Shown: piece after piece, positions 31,955 to 39,896 of the stretch
Layout: each line of letters starts with the position of its first letter
Numbering within the stretch: position 1 is the stretch's first letter
Virus record (IMG/VR): IMGVR_UViG_3300025325_000020
Location: 1 to 63,327 of that record
Origin: a virus
Reading direction: 5' to 3' (one strand)
DNA: 63,327 nt
Notes under the pieces: model-generated
The model's input: the letters and a program-made list of their open reading frames with translations, nothing else
Databases searched by the model: none
Told to the model about the DNA's origin: nothing
Program-made: the position numbers and the translations under genes

Positions 31955-32921
31955 AACAACCGGAATCGAATGGACGGACGCCACATGGAACCCCTGGTAT
32001 GGTTGCCACAAGGTGAGTCAAGGATGTAAAAATTGTTTCATGTTTCGCGAGCAAAAGCAATATGGGCGAGATCCGAACATTGTCCAGCGATCCAAGACAA
32101 GGTTCGACGATCCCCTGAAATGGGAAAAGGAAATGACGGCAACGGGTGCACCTCCGGAAGGCGAGACGCGCCGGATATTTACCTGCTCGTGGTCCGATTT
32201 TTTCATCGAGGAGGCCGACCCCTGGCGCGCAGAAGCCTGGGAGATTATCCGGAAGACGCCTCATCTGACTTATCAGATCCTGACCAAACGCCCCGAGAAT
32301 ATCGGCACGCGCCTGCCGGATGGAATTCTACCCCGAAACGTCTGGCTGGGCGTCTCCGCCGAAGACCAGGCGAATGTCGATGCACGCATCCCGCTCTTGC
32401 TGCGCACGTCGGCCGCGGTGCACTTCGTGAGCGCCGAGCCGCTCCTGGGAGCGCTCGACATGCGGGAATACCTGACATGCGAGTGGTTTCTTGGCCCCGA
32501 GATCGAGCGGAGACGGGGCACGTTTTTACCCGATCCGAACATGCCGAAGCCCAGGGCGGCGCGCTTGCGCCCTGGATTGGACTGGGTTATCGTAGGCGGC
32601 GAATCCGGCCCCCATGCCCGCCCGATGCACCCGCTCTGGGCGCGCTCGCTGCGCGACCAATGTACGCAGGCCGGAGTAAAATTCTTTTTCAAGCAGTGGG
32701 GAGAATGGGCGCTGAAAGGCAGTGTCGATGGATCGTCATCCGACTTTGGCGTCCTTGCTCCAACCGGGGAATGGTATCACCAGCATACTGGCTGGAATGG
32801 CAGGCCGGTTGCCCCCGATACTGGCGAGGCCTATATGGTTAAGGTTGGCAAGAAGCGCGCCGGTAATTTGCTCGACGGTCTGGAATGGAAAGAGTTCCCG
32901 GAAACGGAGAAAATCCCATGA
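31947..32921 (+). CDS. DUF5131 family (phage Gp37/Gp68-like) protein
   Basis: 324 aa opening TGIEWTDATWNPWYGC, with GCHKVSQGCKNC as a three-Cys cluster, then FTCSWSDFF, LTKRPENI, VWLGVSAEDQ and VGGESGPHARPM. These are the hallmarks of DUF5131, which looks like a radical-SAM-type iron-sulfur barrel. The reaction is unknown. It overlaps the HNH stop by 8 nt. Confidence 0.85.
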   Translation: MGKTTGIEWTDATWNPWYGCHKVSQGCKNCFMFREQKQYGRDPNIVQRSKTRFDDPLKWEKEMTATGAPPEGETRRIFTCSWSDFFIEEADPWRAEAWEIIRKTPHLTYQILTKRPENIGTRLPDGILPRNVWLGVSAEDQANVDARIPLLLRTSAAVHFVSAEPLLGALDMREYLTCEWFLGPEIERRRGTFLPDPNMPKPRAARLRPGLDWVIVGGESGPHARPMHPLWARSLRDQCTQAGVKFFFKQWGEWALKGSVDGSSSDFGVLAPTGEWYHQHTGWNGRPVAPDTGEAYMVKVGKKRAGNLLDGLEWKEFPETEKIP

Positions 32922-33397
32922 AACAACTCTACGCCGAAGACCTGAATTACTGGCAGTCCAGCAAGTCCGACCCGGATAGTTGGATGGACCGCACGGCGAA
33001 ACTGATCGCCGGTTTTGGCGGCAAAGTGCTGGCCACCGCCTATGGCTCCGAGCCCTCCACCGGCCGCGCCGCCTACATGCTGGAATTCGTCACAGGCCCC
33101 GACCGCTTTAAAGTGATCTGGCCGGTGCTCAAATCCCGCTCCGGAAACGAGCGCGCTGCGCGTATCCAGGCGGCCACCATGCTTTACCACGACATCAAGG
33201 GCAGCCTGCTAAAACTTTCCGTGTTCGGGGCGAGGGCCGCCTTCGCGGCTTACCTGCTGCTCCCCGATGGGCGCACGGTTTCCCAGGCGACCAATGCCGA
33301 GCTGGTCCAGGCGCTTCCGGCGCTGTTTGCGCCGAAAAGCCAGAGATTGATCGGATCGGGAGAAGATGTTGTAGAAGGGGAGTGGGAGGAGCGATAA
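32918..33397 (+). CDS. Hypothetical protein
   Basis: 159 aa from ATG 32918 (ATGA overlap). An alpha/beta protein with VLATAYGSEPSTGRAAYMLEF and a helical C-terminal half. No family was recognised. Confidence 0.6.
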   Translation: MKQLYAEDLNYWQSSKSDPDSWMDRTAKLIAGFGGKVLATAYGSEPSTGRAAYMLEFVTGPDRFKVIWPVLKSRSGNERAARIQAATMLYHDIKGSLLKLSVFGARAAFAAYLLLPDGRTVSQATNAELVQALPALFAPKSQRLIGSGEDVVEGEWEER

Positions 33398-33882
33398 TGC
33401 GCGATACCGAAACTTTGCTCGAAGAATATTATTTCTACCGTGACGCCGACCTGGCAGCCGGATCGAGCGCGGCTACCTCCGGCTGGCTGGAGGGATTGAC
33501 CGGGGAAGAACGCGAGCTTGTTCGTGATTACACCTTGAGGGAGGTTGCCCTGGCCGTCCAGAAATACGGCGAGTCCGTTGCCCCCGTGCTCGGCCAGGCA
33601 TGGCAGGGCATCCAGGGAGCGCTGGCCTCCTTCGGCGAGCAAATTGTCACTGCCTTTTCCCAGGGCCTCGCCCCAACGGCGGAACGGTATCGCCATCTCC
33701 TGGCGGTGATAGAGTTCGTCTACGGCTTCCACCTGCGCGCCTACGCCAACCACCTCAATCACCACCGCCCGCGCGGTCGCAAGCTCTCCTGGCGGCGCTT
33801 GAGCCGCGCCCAGCGTGATGAGGCCTACGATTGGTGGGAGCGGCAGAAAGAGATCGGGAACGCAGTGTGGCCGGGGTGGTAG
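33397..33882 (+). CDS. Hypothetical helical protein
   Basis: 161 aa from ATG 33397, overlapping the previous TAA by one base. The N-terminus is acidic, followed by long helices and a basic segment HRPRGRKLSWRRLSR. It lies directly before rusA. No family was recognised. Confidence 0.55.
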   Translation: MRDTETLLEEYYFYRDADLAAGSSAATSGWLEGLTGEERELVRDYTLREVALAVQKYGESVAPVLGQAWQGIQGALASFGEQIVTAFSQGLAPTAERYRHLLAVIEFVYGFHLRAYANHLNHHRPRGRKLSWRRLSRAQRDEAYDWWERQKEIGNAVWPGW

Positions 33883-33883
33883 C

Positions 33884-34255
33884 ATGTACTCCTTCGTGAT
33901 TACAGGTCGGTTGAAGCCATATGTGAGAATGACGCGCCTGGGCCAGTACGTAGACGCCCAGGCTAAGGAATACAAGGCCTCCCAATCCGCCATTGCCTGG
34001 CAGTACAAGAAGCGCATGCTCGAATGTAGCTGGGCGATGCTGCCCGAGCGCACGCCTCTCTCCGCCCATATCCTGGTGGAAGCGCCGAAAAGGCTGCACG
34101 CTTCCGATCTGGACAACACCGTTAAAGCCGTCCTGGACGCGGCCCAGGGCGTGGTCTTCAAAAACGACCTGTGGGTAGATGAGATTCACGCCGGGAGGCG
34201 CCTGGGGATGGAATATAGAGCCTTGATTAGGATTGGAATCGCTCAGAACCAATAA
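33884..34255 (+). CDS. rusA: RusA-type Holliday junction resolvase
   Basis: 123 aa. The signature DLDNTVKAVLDAAQGVVFKNDLWVDEI carries the metal-binding Asp residues of RusA. It resolves branched DNA made by recombination or replication, clearing concatemers for packaging. Confidence 0.88.
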   Translation: MYSFVITGRLKPYVRMTRLGQYVDAQAKEYKASQSAIAWQYKKRMLECSWAMLPERTPLSAHILVEAPKRLHASDLDNTVKAVLDAAQGVVFKNDLWVDEIHAGRRLGMEYRALIRIGIAQNQ

Positions 34256-34282
34256 TCGCTGTTAGCAGCACTGGAGAATACA

Positions 34283-34666
34283 ATGCGATTCGTATTGATT
34301 GAAAACAATGAAGACTTCCCGAACGATGGCGAAACCTGCTGGTATTGGGACACAGATCGTCCAGTGGTCGGGAAACGTGAGAGAAAAGATGGATCTTGGA
34401 TTGCTGTACAATGCTATTGCAAAAAAGACCCTAACCAATTCAGGAAAATAGATAATTTGCGACTTCTTTTCACCGATCAAACCGAATATTATTGTGTTTG
34501 CCCAAATTGTTATGATGTTTATCGGCGTATGCAATGGTCGGGCAGCACACATGGTGGATCCGGTTGGCGGAGTAGAGCCGAGAATTATTTAGGCTTTCAC
34601 CAGAGAAAAAAGAATTGGTGTGAGTTTTGTGACCCCGTTTTTGGCAATGGTGGTTGGGCCGTTTAG
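34283..34666 (+). CDS. AT-rich zinc-finger protein
   Basis: 127 aa with CVCPNC and CEFC knuckles and many Trp/Tyr residues. The gene is clearly more AT-rich than its flanks, a sign of transfer. No family was recognised. Confidence 0.6.
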   Translation: MRFVLIENNEDFPNDGETCWYWDTDRPVVGKRERKDGSWIAVQCYCKKDPNQFRKIDNLRLLFTDQTEYYCVCPNCYDVYRRMQWSGSTHGGSGWRSRAENYLGFHQRKKNWCEFCDPVFGNGGWAV

Positions 34667-34683
34667 AGCCGCTAAGGAATCTT

Positions 34684-35370
34684 ATGGGTACTATCTTGCT
34701 TGATCCACTCGACAAAACCGGTATTGCCTGGGCGCAAAAGACAGTGACAGAGTATCACTACCGTCACAGCCCGATGGATGTTCGCTGCTCCGTGGAGGGC
34801 TATGCTGTGCTCCTGGAGAATTACCGGGTAGGCCTGCTCTTATTCGGTAGGCCGGAGGCGACCCGCTGTTATCCCTGGTATGGGTCGGTGGAAGAAGCGG
34901 GTTCGGGATTGGTGGAGGTCACCCGCTGGCAAGTGCTCAATCTTGCGCGTGTCTGGCTGTCATCCGCCGTCCAGGTCGGGGGCAGCCTATGCACGCCTGA
35001 CCTGGTGCCAGGCTATTATGACCGCAAGGGCATCTGGCGCTCGACCCTGGCCAGCACCGTGATCGGGACGGCGGCTCAGCGGATCGGCTTCGATTACCTG
35101 GTGCGCCGCCCGCCGGTCTTCCTGGATGAGCCATATCAGATAGAGTGGCTGCTTAGCTATTGCGATCCCGCCTACCACAAAGGCACGATCTACCGGGAGT
35201 CTGGCTTTCAACTTTACAGGACCAACGCCGCCGGACTGATGACCTGGAGGATCCGGCTGCCAGAGCTCACCCAGGAGCAATTGGGGGAGATCAATTATCG
35301 GGCAAAGAAGAGCAAGCGGTCGCAGAGTTGCAGAGCGAAGCGGGCGCAAATTGGTTTACCCCTGGGGTGA
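34684..35370 (+). CDS. Mom-like DNA modification protein (GNAT-fold), copy 2
   Basis: 228 aa from ATG 34684 (AAGGAA). It aligns along its whole length with the protein at 30499: HYRHSPMDVRCSVEGY, LLFGRPEATRC, RWQVLNLARVWL, STLASTVIG, LLSYCDPAYHKGTIYRESGF. The two copies differ enough to suggest old duplication or separate capture, and perhaps different specificity. Confidence 0.65.
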   Translation: MGTILLDPLDKTGIAWAQKTVTEYHYRHSPMDVRCSVEGYAVLLENYRVGLLLFGRPEATRCYPWYGSVEEAGSGLVEVTRWQVLNLARVWLSSAVQVGGSLCTPDLVPGYYDRKGIWRSTLASTVIGTAAQRIGFDYLVRRPPVFLDEPYQIEWLLSYCDPAYHKGTIYRESGFQLYRTNAAGLMTWRIRLPELTQEQLGEINYRAKKSKRSQSCRAKRAQIGLPLG

Positions 35371-35375
35371 ATGAG

Positions 35376-35759
35376 ATGGATCGTGAAGAGGCATGGACCT
35401 ATGCAGTTGATTATGCAGTTCCGCCTGGCAGCTTACAGGAGAAAGCGATCCAACGGTTGCTGTCCCGAACGAACGGCAATATCACCGAAGCCCTAAAACT
35501 GATGACCAAGGTCAGCCTATGGAATGATGAGAAATCAGAATGGGAAGATTCGTTGGCCGTCGATCTGGGGAACGGTGGATGTACCGGCCCGAATTCCCCA
35601 CGCGTAAATAAAGGTTGGAATGCGGCAACCCACAATATTGAAGTCTGGTATCAGGGTGAGCATTTCTTTCGACCACCTGATTTTGAAATTGCATGGCGAG
35701 AAGTTTTCGAATATATCAAGTCCGGCCGGAAACGTGCCGTGCAAATAAGCATGTTTTAG
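35376..35759 (+). CDS. Hypothetical protein ending in a clamp-binding-like motif
   Basis: 127 aa from ATG 35376 (a GTG at 35367 overlapping the upstream stop is an alternative). Helical N-terminal half, lower GC. The last residues are AVQISMF, matching the sliding-clamp binding pattern. Compare QIAMF at the end of the protein at 29856. Each of the two genes lies next to a DNA-modification gene. Confidence 0.55.
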   Translation: MDREEAWTYAVDYAVPPGSLQEKAIQRLLSRTNGNITEALKLMTKVSLWNDEKSEWEDSLAVDLGNGGCTGPNSPRVNKGWNAATHNIEVWYQGEHFFRPPDFEIAWREVFEYIKSGRKRAVQISMF

Positions 35760-35809
35760 TTCCGATAACCTGGATTATATAACCAGCCCCAACCCCACAG
35801 GAGTCCCCA

Positions 35810-36196
35810 ATGCCCGGTCACGGGAGCCAATCCTGGAAACAGCCTCGCACGGTCCAATGCTGCGACTGCCCGGCCGTCTTCGAAACCCACGGCCTTAACA
35901 CCATCCGCTGCCCGGCCTGCCAGAAAGCGCACAAGCGCCTGATCTGGCGCAACTACAACAACGCCAAGCGCGACCGGGCCAAGGGGATGGACAAGGACAA
36001 AAATGTTTGCATGTCCTGCCCTCACCTGGCCCGCTGCCGGGCGTTGGTCAATACGCAGGCTCCCGTGATGTGCCAGAGAGGGGATCGCGAGCTGCTCAAA
36101 GCCAGCGAGATCATCGTCCTGGAGAGGCAGCCGGCGTATTTGCGGGAGAGGCTGTCCGATTTCCTGTTCGAGACCTTGCAAGAGAGTCGTTTGTAA
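35810..36196 (+). CDS. Cysteine-rich zinc-binding protein
   Basis: 128 aa with CCDC and CPAC knuckles, a basic helix (RLIWRNYNNAKRDR), then CMSC, CRALV and CQRG, a second possible cluster. It is the last gene before the packaging promoter, possibly a late-gene regulator. That role is inferred from place and composition. Confidence 0.55.
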   Translation: MPGHGSQSWKQPRTVQCCDCPAVFETHGLNTIRCPACQKAHKRLIWRNYNNAKRDRAKGMDKDKNVCMSCPHLARCRALVNTQAPVMCQRGDRELLKASEIIVLERQPAYLRERLSDFLFETLQESRL

Positions 36197-36219
36197 TTTA
36201 ACCGATTTTATGCTATGAT
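36191..36219 (+). promoter_or_regulatory. Promoter before the terminase genes
   Basis: TTGTAA (36191-36196), 17 nt ending TATGC, then TATGAT (36214-36219). The extended -10 matches the promoters at 21258 and 44034. Confidence 0.65.
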
Positions 36220-36235
36220 ATTTTCGACCCAATCG

Positions 36236-36270
36236 GAGCCGTTCAGCGAGCCCGCAACCGGCTCTTTTTT
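36236..36270 (+). terminator. Terminator just after the packaging promoter
   Basis: Arms GAGCCG and CGGCTC with six T residues (36265-36270). It would stop RNA from the promoter at 36191 after ~45 nt unless read through. Confidence 0.75.
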
Positions 36271-36291
36271 CGTTAACTACCTGGGTCTCCC

Positions 36292-36525
36292 ATGGCAATT
36301 TCCACCGGCAAACAAATCATCATCCGCCCCGATCTGGAGGCGGCGTTAGCGCGCGTCGAGCGCGGCGAGGGCGGGGCAGCCGAGGCCGAGACGCTGCGCG
36401 CGGCCCTGGCGCTGGCTGAGATGAAGATCATCAAGGCGGAGAGCCGTGTGAAGGAATTGGGGGGAAAATTGAGAATCTACCAGCTTGAAGCAGACGAACC
36501 CCTGGAGGGGCTGCCCGATGGCTAA
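36292..36525 (+). CDS. Small coiled-coil protein
   Basis: 77 aa, mostly one charged helix (EAETLRAALALAEMKIIKAE). It is the first gene after the packaging leader and overlaps the small terminase gene. Its function is unknown. Confidence 0.55.
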   Translation: MAISTGKQIIIRPDLEAALARVERGEGGAAEAETLRAALALAEMKIIKAESRVKELGGKLRIYQLEADEPLEGLPDG

Positions 36526-36880
36526 TAAATACCCCAACGAAACAAAAGCCGCTGCGATGGCAGCCCTTCTAGCCGGGCAGTCAATCAGCCAGGTCGCCAA
36601 GGAATACAAAATACCTAAAGGCACGATATCGTCCTGGAAAAACCGAGGCGCGGGTTTGCAGAACGCGACCCAAAAAAGGGAAATAGGGGATCTAATTACC
36701 GAGTATTTGCGGGAAAATCTGATTACACTTAAAACCCAGGCCGAATTCTTCCGCAACATTAAGTGGCTGAGCAAGCAAAGCGCGGAAAGCGCTGCGGTTC
36801 TGCATGGGGTGATGACCGATAAGGCGATACGCATCATCGAGGCCTCCAACCGGGGAGAACCGCTGAAAGAGGGTGGATGA
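36518..36880 (+). CDS. Putative terminase small subunit
   Basis: 120 aa from ATG 36518. The N-terminal helix-turn-helix is clear (KAAAMAALLAGQSISQVAKEYKIPKGTISSWK). Helices follow, like the oligomerisation part of small terminases. ATGA coupling to the large subunit supports DNA recognition for packaging. Confidence 0.75.
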   Translation: MANKYPNETKAAAMAALLAGQSISQVAKEYKIPKGTISSWKNRGAGLQNATQKREIGDLITEYLRENLITLKTQAEFFRNIKWLSKQSAESAAVLHGVMTDKAIRIIEASNRGEPLKEGG

Positions 36881-38568
36881 TCGATTACCGGATCGATATT
36901 CCGCGGATAAATACTGGGCCGTATGACTTCGCGAGAGAGAAGGCCGGGCCAATCAGATCGGGTCCCCCGCTCACCCTCCCGGACTGGATGGGTATGGCCC
37001 GCCCTTGCCTGGCCCCCGGCCGCGCCTTCGACCTGGCGAGGCACCGCTACCTGGATCCGATCTACGCCGACGACTGCCGCGAGGTTGTATTCATGAAAGC
37101 GGGCCAGGTGGGGATATCGGAATACCTCATCTCCTGGGTCCTGTGGAGCGCGGACGCGCGCGCTGCCACCGGGTTGTACGTGTTTCCCACCGACAGCGCG
37201 GTCTCGGACTTCGCCGCGGCCAGGCTGGGCCCGGCCATCGAGCCGGGGGTATCGGATTACCTGGCCGGGCTGGTGGTGGGCGGCTCGGCGGATGGCAAGC
37301 GCGGGGCGGACATGGTCAAGCTCAAGCGCATCCGCGACCGTTTTATCTATTTCCGTGGGGCGCAGGTCAGCCCGGACGGAAGGGCGCCTCAGCTCCGTTC
37401 GATCGATGCCGACGTTCTAGTCTTGGATGAGTTCGATGAGATGGACCCCCGCGCCGTGGCCCTGGCCGGGGAGAGATTGGGCCATTCGGGGATTGCCGAG
37501 AAACGCACCGCGTCTACCCCCACCTATACCGGGGCGGGCATCCACGCCGCTTACCTGGCGAGCGACATGCGCCAGTGGCACGTGCGCTGCGAGTGCGGGA
37601 ATAGGCAGCCGCTGGAAATCGACGATCTGGTGACAGAGTGGGACGCGCTCAATCGACCCGTAAGCTGGCATGGGGTGGACTCCGGAGAGCCTTATCTCGC
37701 CTGCCGCAAGTGCGGGAAGGGCCTGGATCGGGCCGGGGAGGGCGAGTGGATAGCTGCTTATCCGGATAGGCCCGTGCACGGCTACCACATTTCCAGGCTG
37801 TTCGCCGCCCACCGGCCGCTCTCGGACTTAATCGCCTCGCTGTCCGAGCTGGACGAGAGCAAGCGTCAGCAAGCCTATAACCAGGGCCTGGGCCTGCCCT
37901 ACCGCTCCCCCACCGCCCTGGCCTTGACCGACGAAGTCCTGGACAAGTGCCGCCGGGAGTATGCGCTGAACAAGGTCCCGGTAGGGGAGACCTGCATGGG
38001 CGTAGATGTGGGCAGTGTGCTGCACGTGATCATCCGGGAGCCGGCAGCCGCCGACTTCGAGCTGCGCTTCGCCGGGATGGTCGCCGACTTCGACGCACTG
38101 GCCGAGCTGATGCGCCGCTTTAAAGTGGGGCGCTCTGTGATCGACGCTTTGCCAGAGACCCGCTCCGCCCGCAAATTGCAATCCGGCTGGAAGCGGGGCG
38201 CGGTCTGGCTGGCCTATTACACCACCCAGCCAGCCGGCAGCAAGAAAGAAGACCCGCGCGAGTGGAACGTCAAAGAATTGGCCGTCAACATGGACCGCAC
38301 GCGCACGCTCGACGAGACGCTGGGCGCGTTCCTGAGCGCCTCCACGGGTGACCCTGGCAGCACGCTTCCGGCCAACGCGCGGGCGCTTAGGGATTACTAC
38401 GCCCACCTGAAAGCGCCCGAGCGGGTGCTGAAAACCACCGCCGACGGCAGCCAGGTCCCGGCCTACGTGGAGACCGGGCCGGATCATTTTTGTCACGCGG
38501 AGAATTACTGCCGTGCGGCGCTGGCCTGCCCCTATGGGGCGGGCTGGTCGCGCGGTCCGGCGGGGTGA
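36877..38568 (+). CDS. Terminase large subunit, GpA family
   Basis: 563 aa. The ATPase domain has the GpA-type Walker A region MKAGQVGISEY and Walker B VLVLDEFDEMD. A zinc-finger pair (CECGNRQ...CRKCGK) lies at ~240-285. The nuclease half begins GVDVGSVLHVII and includes a later VIDALPET acidic strand. The GpA type suggests lambda-like packaging with cohesive or defined ends. No cos site was recognised. Confidence 0.9.
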   Translation: MIDYRIDIPRINTGPYDFAREKAGPIRSGPPLTLPDWMGMARPCLAPGRAFDLARHRYLDPIYADDCREVVFMKAGQVGISEYLISWVLWSADARAATGLYVFPTDSAVSDFAAARLGPAIEPGVSDYLAGLVVGGSADGKRGADMVKLKRIRDRFIYFRGAQVSPDGRAPQLRSIDADVLVLDEFDEMDPRAVALAGERLGHSGIAEKRTASTPTYTGAGIHAAYLASDMRQWHVRCECGNRQPLEIDDLVTEWDALNRPVSWHGVDSGEPYLACRKCGKGLDRAGEGEWIAAYPDRPVHGYHISRLFAAHRPLSDLIASLSELDESKRQQAYNQGLGLPYRSPTALALTDEVLDKCRREYALNKVPVGETCMGVDVGSVLHVIIREPAAADFELRFAGMVADFDALAELMRRFKVGRSVIDALPETRSARKLQSGWKRGAVWLAYYTTQPAGSKKEDPREWNVKELAVNMDRTRTLDETLGAFLSASTGDPGSTLPANARALRDYYAHLKAPERVLKTTADGSQVPAYVETGPDHFCHAENYCRAALACPYGAGWSRGPAG

Positions 38569-38605
38569 ACACGAAATGGAGCGAAAATTACGAAAAGGAA
38601 ATGGT

Positions 38606-38880
38606 ATGCCCGATAAATTGACAGTCGAGATTCCCGAACCTTTTCTCCTAATCCTTGCTGTATACGGAAATATGGTGAAGGAGACGTACCTAAAATCTTG
38701 CAGATATGGGCGCAAAACGAATGCGCGCGCCTGGGCCTTGGAGAGCAACTTGCGGCGCTTCAAAAAGAGCGCTTGCGAGAGCTGGAAAAGCGTATCCGCA
38801 ACGTGATGGGGGATGAAGCTATTGACAGCTTGAAGCTCAATATTGCCAAGGTTGCCAAAGAGATTAAGAAAGTTTTGTAG
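38606..38880 (+). CDS. Small protein split by a -1 frame change
   Basis: ATG 38606 follows AAGGAA. The frame runs MPDKLTVEIPEPFLLILAVY... to TYLK at the run CTAAAATC. A -1 step there on AAAA joins it to the next frame, ILQIWAQNECARLG..., ending at 38878-38880, for ~91 aa in total. The joined product reads as one coherent helical protein, whereas each half alone has a poor end or start. It is either programmed slippage or a base error. The role is unknown. Confidence 0.5.
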
Positions 38881-38910
38881 GAGAAAAATGATCGGTGAAA
38901 GGGAATCGAA

Positions 38911-39162
38911 ATGGAACCAATGGCTTTCCCGGAAGCAAACAAAAATCTATTGAAACCCAAAGGCATGACAGACGAGCAGTGCGGCCCGCTGCCGGTCCTG
39001 TCGGACGGGAAGATTTGCCTGTCCTTATGGCGGGCGTCCTGGCGAGAGCGATTATCAATCTTGTTCTTTGGCCGGGTGTGGCTATATATACACTCTGGAC
39101 ATACCCAACCGCCGGTCTCGTTAAGCGGGATTAGATCGGTATTCGATGTAGGCAAGAAATAA
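38911..39162 (+). CDS. Small conserved phage protein
   Basis: 83 aa with FPEANKNLLKPKGM, CGPLPV and the block LSILFFGRVWLYIHSGHTQ. This short protein type recurs in phages of many hosts and has no known function. Confidence 0.75.
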   Translation: MEPMAFPEANKNLLKPKGMTDEQCGPLPVLSDGKICLSLWRASWRERLSILFFGRVWLYIHSGHTQPPVSLSGIRSVFDVGKK

Positions 39163-39163
39163 T

Positions 39164-39721
39164 ATGTCCGACATCACCATCGACTGGCTGGCCTCCTACG
39201 GCGTAGATATTGTCGTGGCGCGCGCCTACGCCGAATCGCTGTGGTCTCACATCGCCCACGTGCGGGAGGCCGGCATCAAGCTGGGCGTGCCCATGCGTTT
39301 GCTGGACGTGCACGACCATTCGAAGTGGGACGCGGACGAGTTCCCCGCCTACGCACGGCATTTCAAGGGCGGGGGCGATCCGGCCGGCTTTGCCCGCGCC
39401 TGGCTGAGACATATGCACCTGAACCCTCACCATTGGGAACACTGGATATTCCCGCCCAATGGCTTCATTCCGCCCGGCGCGGACGTAATCGGCGGGGCGT
39501 TGCCCATGCCGCACGATTATGCCCTGGAGATGATCGCCGATTGGCAGGGAGCCTCGCTGGCTTACACCGGCTCGGACGATATGGCCGAGTGGCTGACGAG
39601 GAACTTGCCCCGCTTGCGGCTGCATCCGGAAACGGCGGAATTCCTGCGCGTCACCCTGGATGGGCTGGGTTATGGCGAGATTGTGTACACGGCGCGCTTT
39701 GCGCACGAAGTGGAGTATTGA
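39164..39721 (+). CDS. DUF5662-like HD-type protein
   Basis: 185 aa. HIAHVREAG...LLDVHDHSKWDADEF, then FARAWLRHMHLNPHHWEHW, then MPHDYALEMIADWQG. The repeated His/Asp pairs resemble HD-type metal hydrolases of the DUF5662 kind. It may act on nucleotides. It sits just before the portal gene. Confidence 0.7.
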   Translation: MSDITIDWLASYGVDIVVARAYAESLWSHIAHVREAGIKLGVPMRLLDVHDHSKWDADEFPAYARHFKGGGDPAGFARAWLRHMHLNPHHWEHWIFPPNGFIPPGADVIGGALPMPHDYALEMIADWQGASLAYTGSDDMAEWLTRNLPRLRLHPETAEFLRVTLDGLGYGEIVYTARFAHEVEY

Positions 39722-39723
39722 GA

Positions 39724-39882
39724 ATGATTCACCCCGTCTCTTTACGGGCTCATATATTTTGCCATTGGCTGAAACTACACAAACCATCAAAAGGAATTTG
39801 GGAATACAACGGCACGCACTCTATATGTTTGCGCTGCGGTTTTGTGATTACCAAATTAGATAACGGACGTTGGGCATTGTGA
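39724..39882 (+). CDS. 52-aa Cys/His protein
   Basis: ATG 39724 directly follows the previous stop. There is a Cys in IFCHWLKLH and CLRCG further on, giving a possible zinc site, and an aromatic-rich C-terminus. No family is known to me. Confidence 0.6.
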   Translation: MIHPVSLRAHIFCHWLKLHKPSKGIWEYNGTHSICLRCGFVITKLDNGRWAL

Positions 39883-39896
39883 GGAGTTCTAACACC

